From contig OX031063.1 in NCBI GenBank assembly GCA_943736015.1, forward strand, positions 42,796,672 to 42,860,671: a DNA stretch of 64,000 nt, written 5' to 3'. This DNA is from Tridacna crocea (Eukaryota; Mollusca; Bivalvia; Cardiida; Cardiidae). Made by a program: the position numbers and the translations under genes. Under the pieces are notes generated by a model. It worked only from the letters and a program-made list of their open reading frames with translations. It did no database searches and was not told the DNA's origin. Shown here piece after piece: positions 52,601 through 55,600 of this stretch (position 1 is the stretch's first letter; every line of letters begins with the position of its first letter).

Positions 52601-55600
52601 AGGGTAGAAAGAAAACATTGTGGGAAAAGGAGAAAATGCTGGTAACCAATTTAAGTGTAGACATAGTATACATGTTTTTATTTTGTGGCAGTGAAACTAA
52701 GTCTTCACCATACATAAAATATGTGGACTTGTCCATACAGAAAGCATTTGCATACAATAACCAAAATATGTCTCAAATGATGCAATTCCTATTTGATATG
52801 TTAGAAAACATTTTGGGAATAATAGAAAATGCTGTTTACTGGCATTTTCTACTTTTAAAACAATTATTCCAAAAGTTCTTTTCCTCAGGGTTGTTAAACA
52901 TGTGTGTTAAACAGTTAATACATTCAAAATACTTGTTGCTGTTTTAGATTATCTCTACATATTAAACATAGATTATCTCTACATATCAAGTATTACTATG
53001 ACTTATGTATAGGGGATTGTAACTATGTAGTACAAAAAATGTCTGTCAGCCGTAAGGGAGCAAAGTTTTGGTAAAATGTATGGTACATAGTCATAGTTTA
53101 ATTTTTAAAACTGAAGAATACCAAATAAAAAGCCGTCTTTCAACCTTACATTCATCATTAAGTATCAAGTATTGTTCGTATTGTAACAGCTGTGATAGGC
53201 CAAGACTTATTGGCCAAGAGATTCTATTTCAGCAGCGGTTCAGATTGTTAGTCTTTTGATTTGAAACTAGAATTTAAAAATTAAGAATGGTTGATTAGTA
53301 CATCCACAATACTTGTGCTGTGCTCAAACTGATAAGCCTTTCATGTATAAATAATATCAGAAAGTTGATACGAAAACATTTTCAGCTTGAAGATACTTTG
53401 TTCGCATTCAGTCCAACTGTAAGTCTTTACAGATGTTTAATCTCGTTGTTTGCATGGGATCATTTCCATTTCAGTCATCATTTGGAGACACTATGAATAT
53501 TTTTCTTCAATCAATATCATTTTTTGCCTCTGATTTCTTGATGCAAGATCACATTTGTTATGAAATCTGTACATCATATTCCAAGTTTTTAATTTTTCTC
53601 ACTCCAGATTTTTTTCTCTTTGCACAATCAGTCTGTACTTCAATGTGCTTTTGCAAACAGAGTGGAGCTAGATAAAACATTATTATCTCTACATTTGAAT
53701 CATGCTGTAGTAAAAGGAGGTTTAATGCATCTCCATGTGGTTTGCAGCACGGAAAAAGGGACATTCAAATAATTGCGTAAAATGTCGTCTCGGATCAGCA
53801 TGCGCAGTCCGCACAGGCTAATCCAAGACGGCACTTTACGACTTCATTAGATTTTGTTCTTCAGTCAACTTGCGCTAAACAGAAAATTACATAAAAACGG
53901 AGTGTCATTTCAGATTAGCCTGTGCGAAATGCGCAGGGTCATCCGAGACGACACTTTACGTAAATGGCCAAATGTCCCTTTTTGTGTCTCGCAGGTCATA
54001 TACCAAGCAAGTCATCACATAATAATGGATCCATAACATTCGTTTTGTCTAAAAGATGATTGCATTATGAAGGAGAATGGTCCTTAAGCATGCAGAAAAT
54101 TTTTCGATTGCAAAATGGCTTTTGCACTGATCAGCCTGCCTAATCTGTGCAGGCTTTCATGAATTGATCCTCTCTACAGCTGCACTTAACCTTTTACCCC
54201 ATAAGGCATTTCTATGGTATCTTTAATTGACTGTAAATTACGGCAAGGATGAAGCTGTTTCTTATGTGTATATGGCACCTTTTGATAGCATAGAAAACAT
54301 TGTGGCAAAAGGTGAAATTGCTCATGACGAGCAATTTCACCTTTTGCCACAATGTTTTCCAAAGGCTCTTACATGCAATGCATAGAAATGAGTATGGAGT
54401 AAAGGGTTAATCTCCTTTTTAAAGAGCATGGCTCATTTACCATGTTAAGTTATGAGTCTCTTCATAAACTACAAATATTGAAAGAATGAACTGCCATGGA
54501 ACTGTTATACTTAACTCTTTAGTGAACGACAAAACTGTAGACAACTCCAAATTGAGAGTATTTGCAGACATCAAAATGAAAGTGGCTCAAAAACTGAAAT
54601 TTGTTTTGGGACAGGTAGAAAACATTGTGGGAAAAGGAGAAAATGCTGGTTACCAGCATTTTCTCCTTTTCCCACAATGTTTTCGAAAGGCTTCTTTCTC
54701 AGGGTCTTGAACAGCTGGGATTGTGTGGTAAAGGGTTAAACCATTGCAGTACTTGAAAGTCTCATAAGATCAACTAAAAGTAATACATAAATTGTACGAA
54801 AAGGAAATAACATAATTATTTTTACATTGTAATGAAAAGATTGTGCGAAAAAAACTGCTTTGAACAAGCATTCATTCCTTTTGACTTGTTTCAAATGGCT
54901 TTCTATCACAGAAAGGTTACAACTTGTATGTGTATGGTATTTGGTTGAACTCCTATTTGTTCTCACATCACACTGTATATCTGAGCCATGCTGCATGAAA
55001 AGGGGGCTTAACCCTTTCCCAAAAGACAAATTTTGGACCCTTCCAAACCGAAAGAGTTTGCAGACGACAATTTTAGATTTGGATAAAATTGCAGAAAGTT
55101 CTTAAAAAGGGTAGAAAACACTATGGGAAAAGGAGAAATTGCTCATGAGCAATTTCTCCTTTTCCCACAGTGTTTTCAAAGACTTTTACTGCAGACATGT
55201 AAAAACCAGGGCTTGTTTGGGAAAGGGTTAATGTGTCTGCAACAAGTAATAATTCATGCAGTCTGCACAGGCTGACATGAATCAAAACTTTTCGCTGTGT
55301 AAATTTTCTGCATGGCAAGGAACCGTTCTGCCTCCCCATCCAGTCGATGGGATGTTACTGTTCCATAATTACGTGATGACTTTCTTGGTAGATTGCATCA
55401 CGGAGATGCATTAAACCCCCTTTTGGCAGAGCACAGCTCATATTTTATGTATAAAAGTGCAGTGAGATTCATAAACACTTAACTGGTATGTCAGGACTGT
55501 ATCTACAGACTGTTGGTCTTTGTTTAACTCTTTGCCACACAATCCCGACTTTTAACGACCCTGAGAAAGGAAGCCTTTGAAAACATTGTGGGAAAAGAAG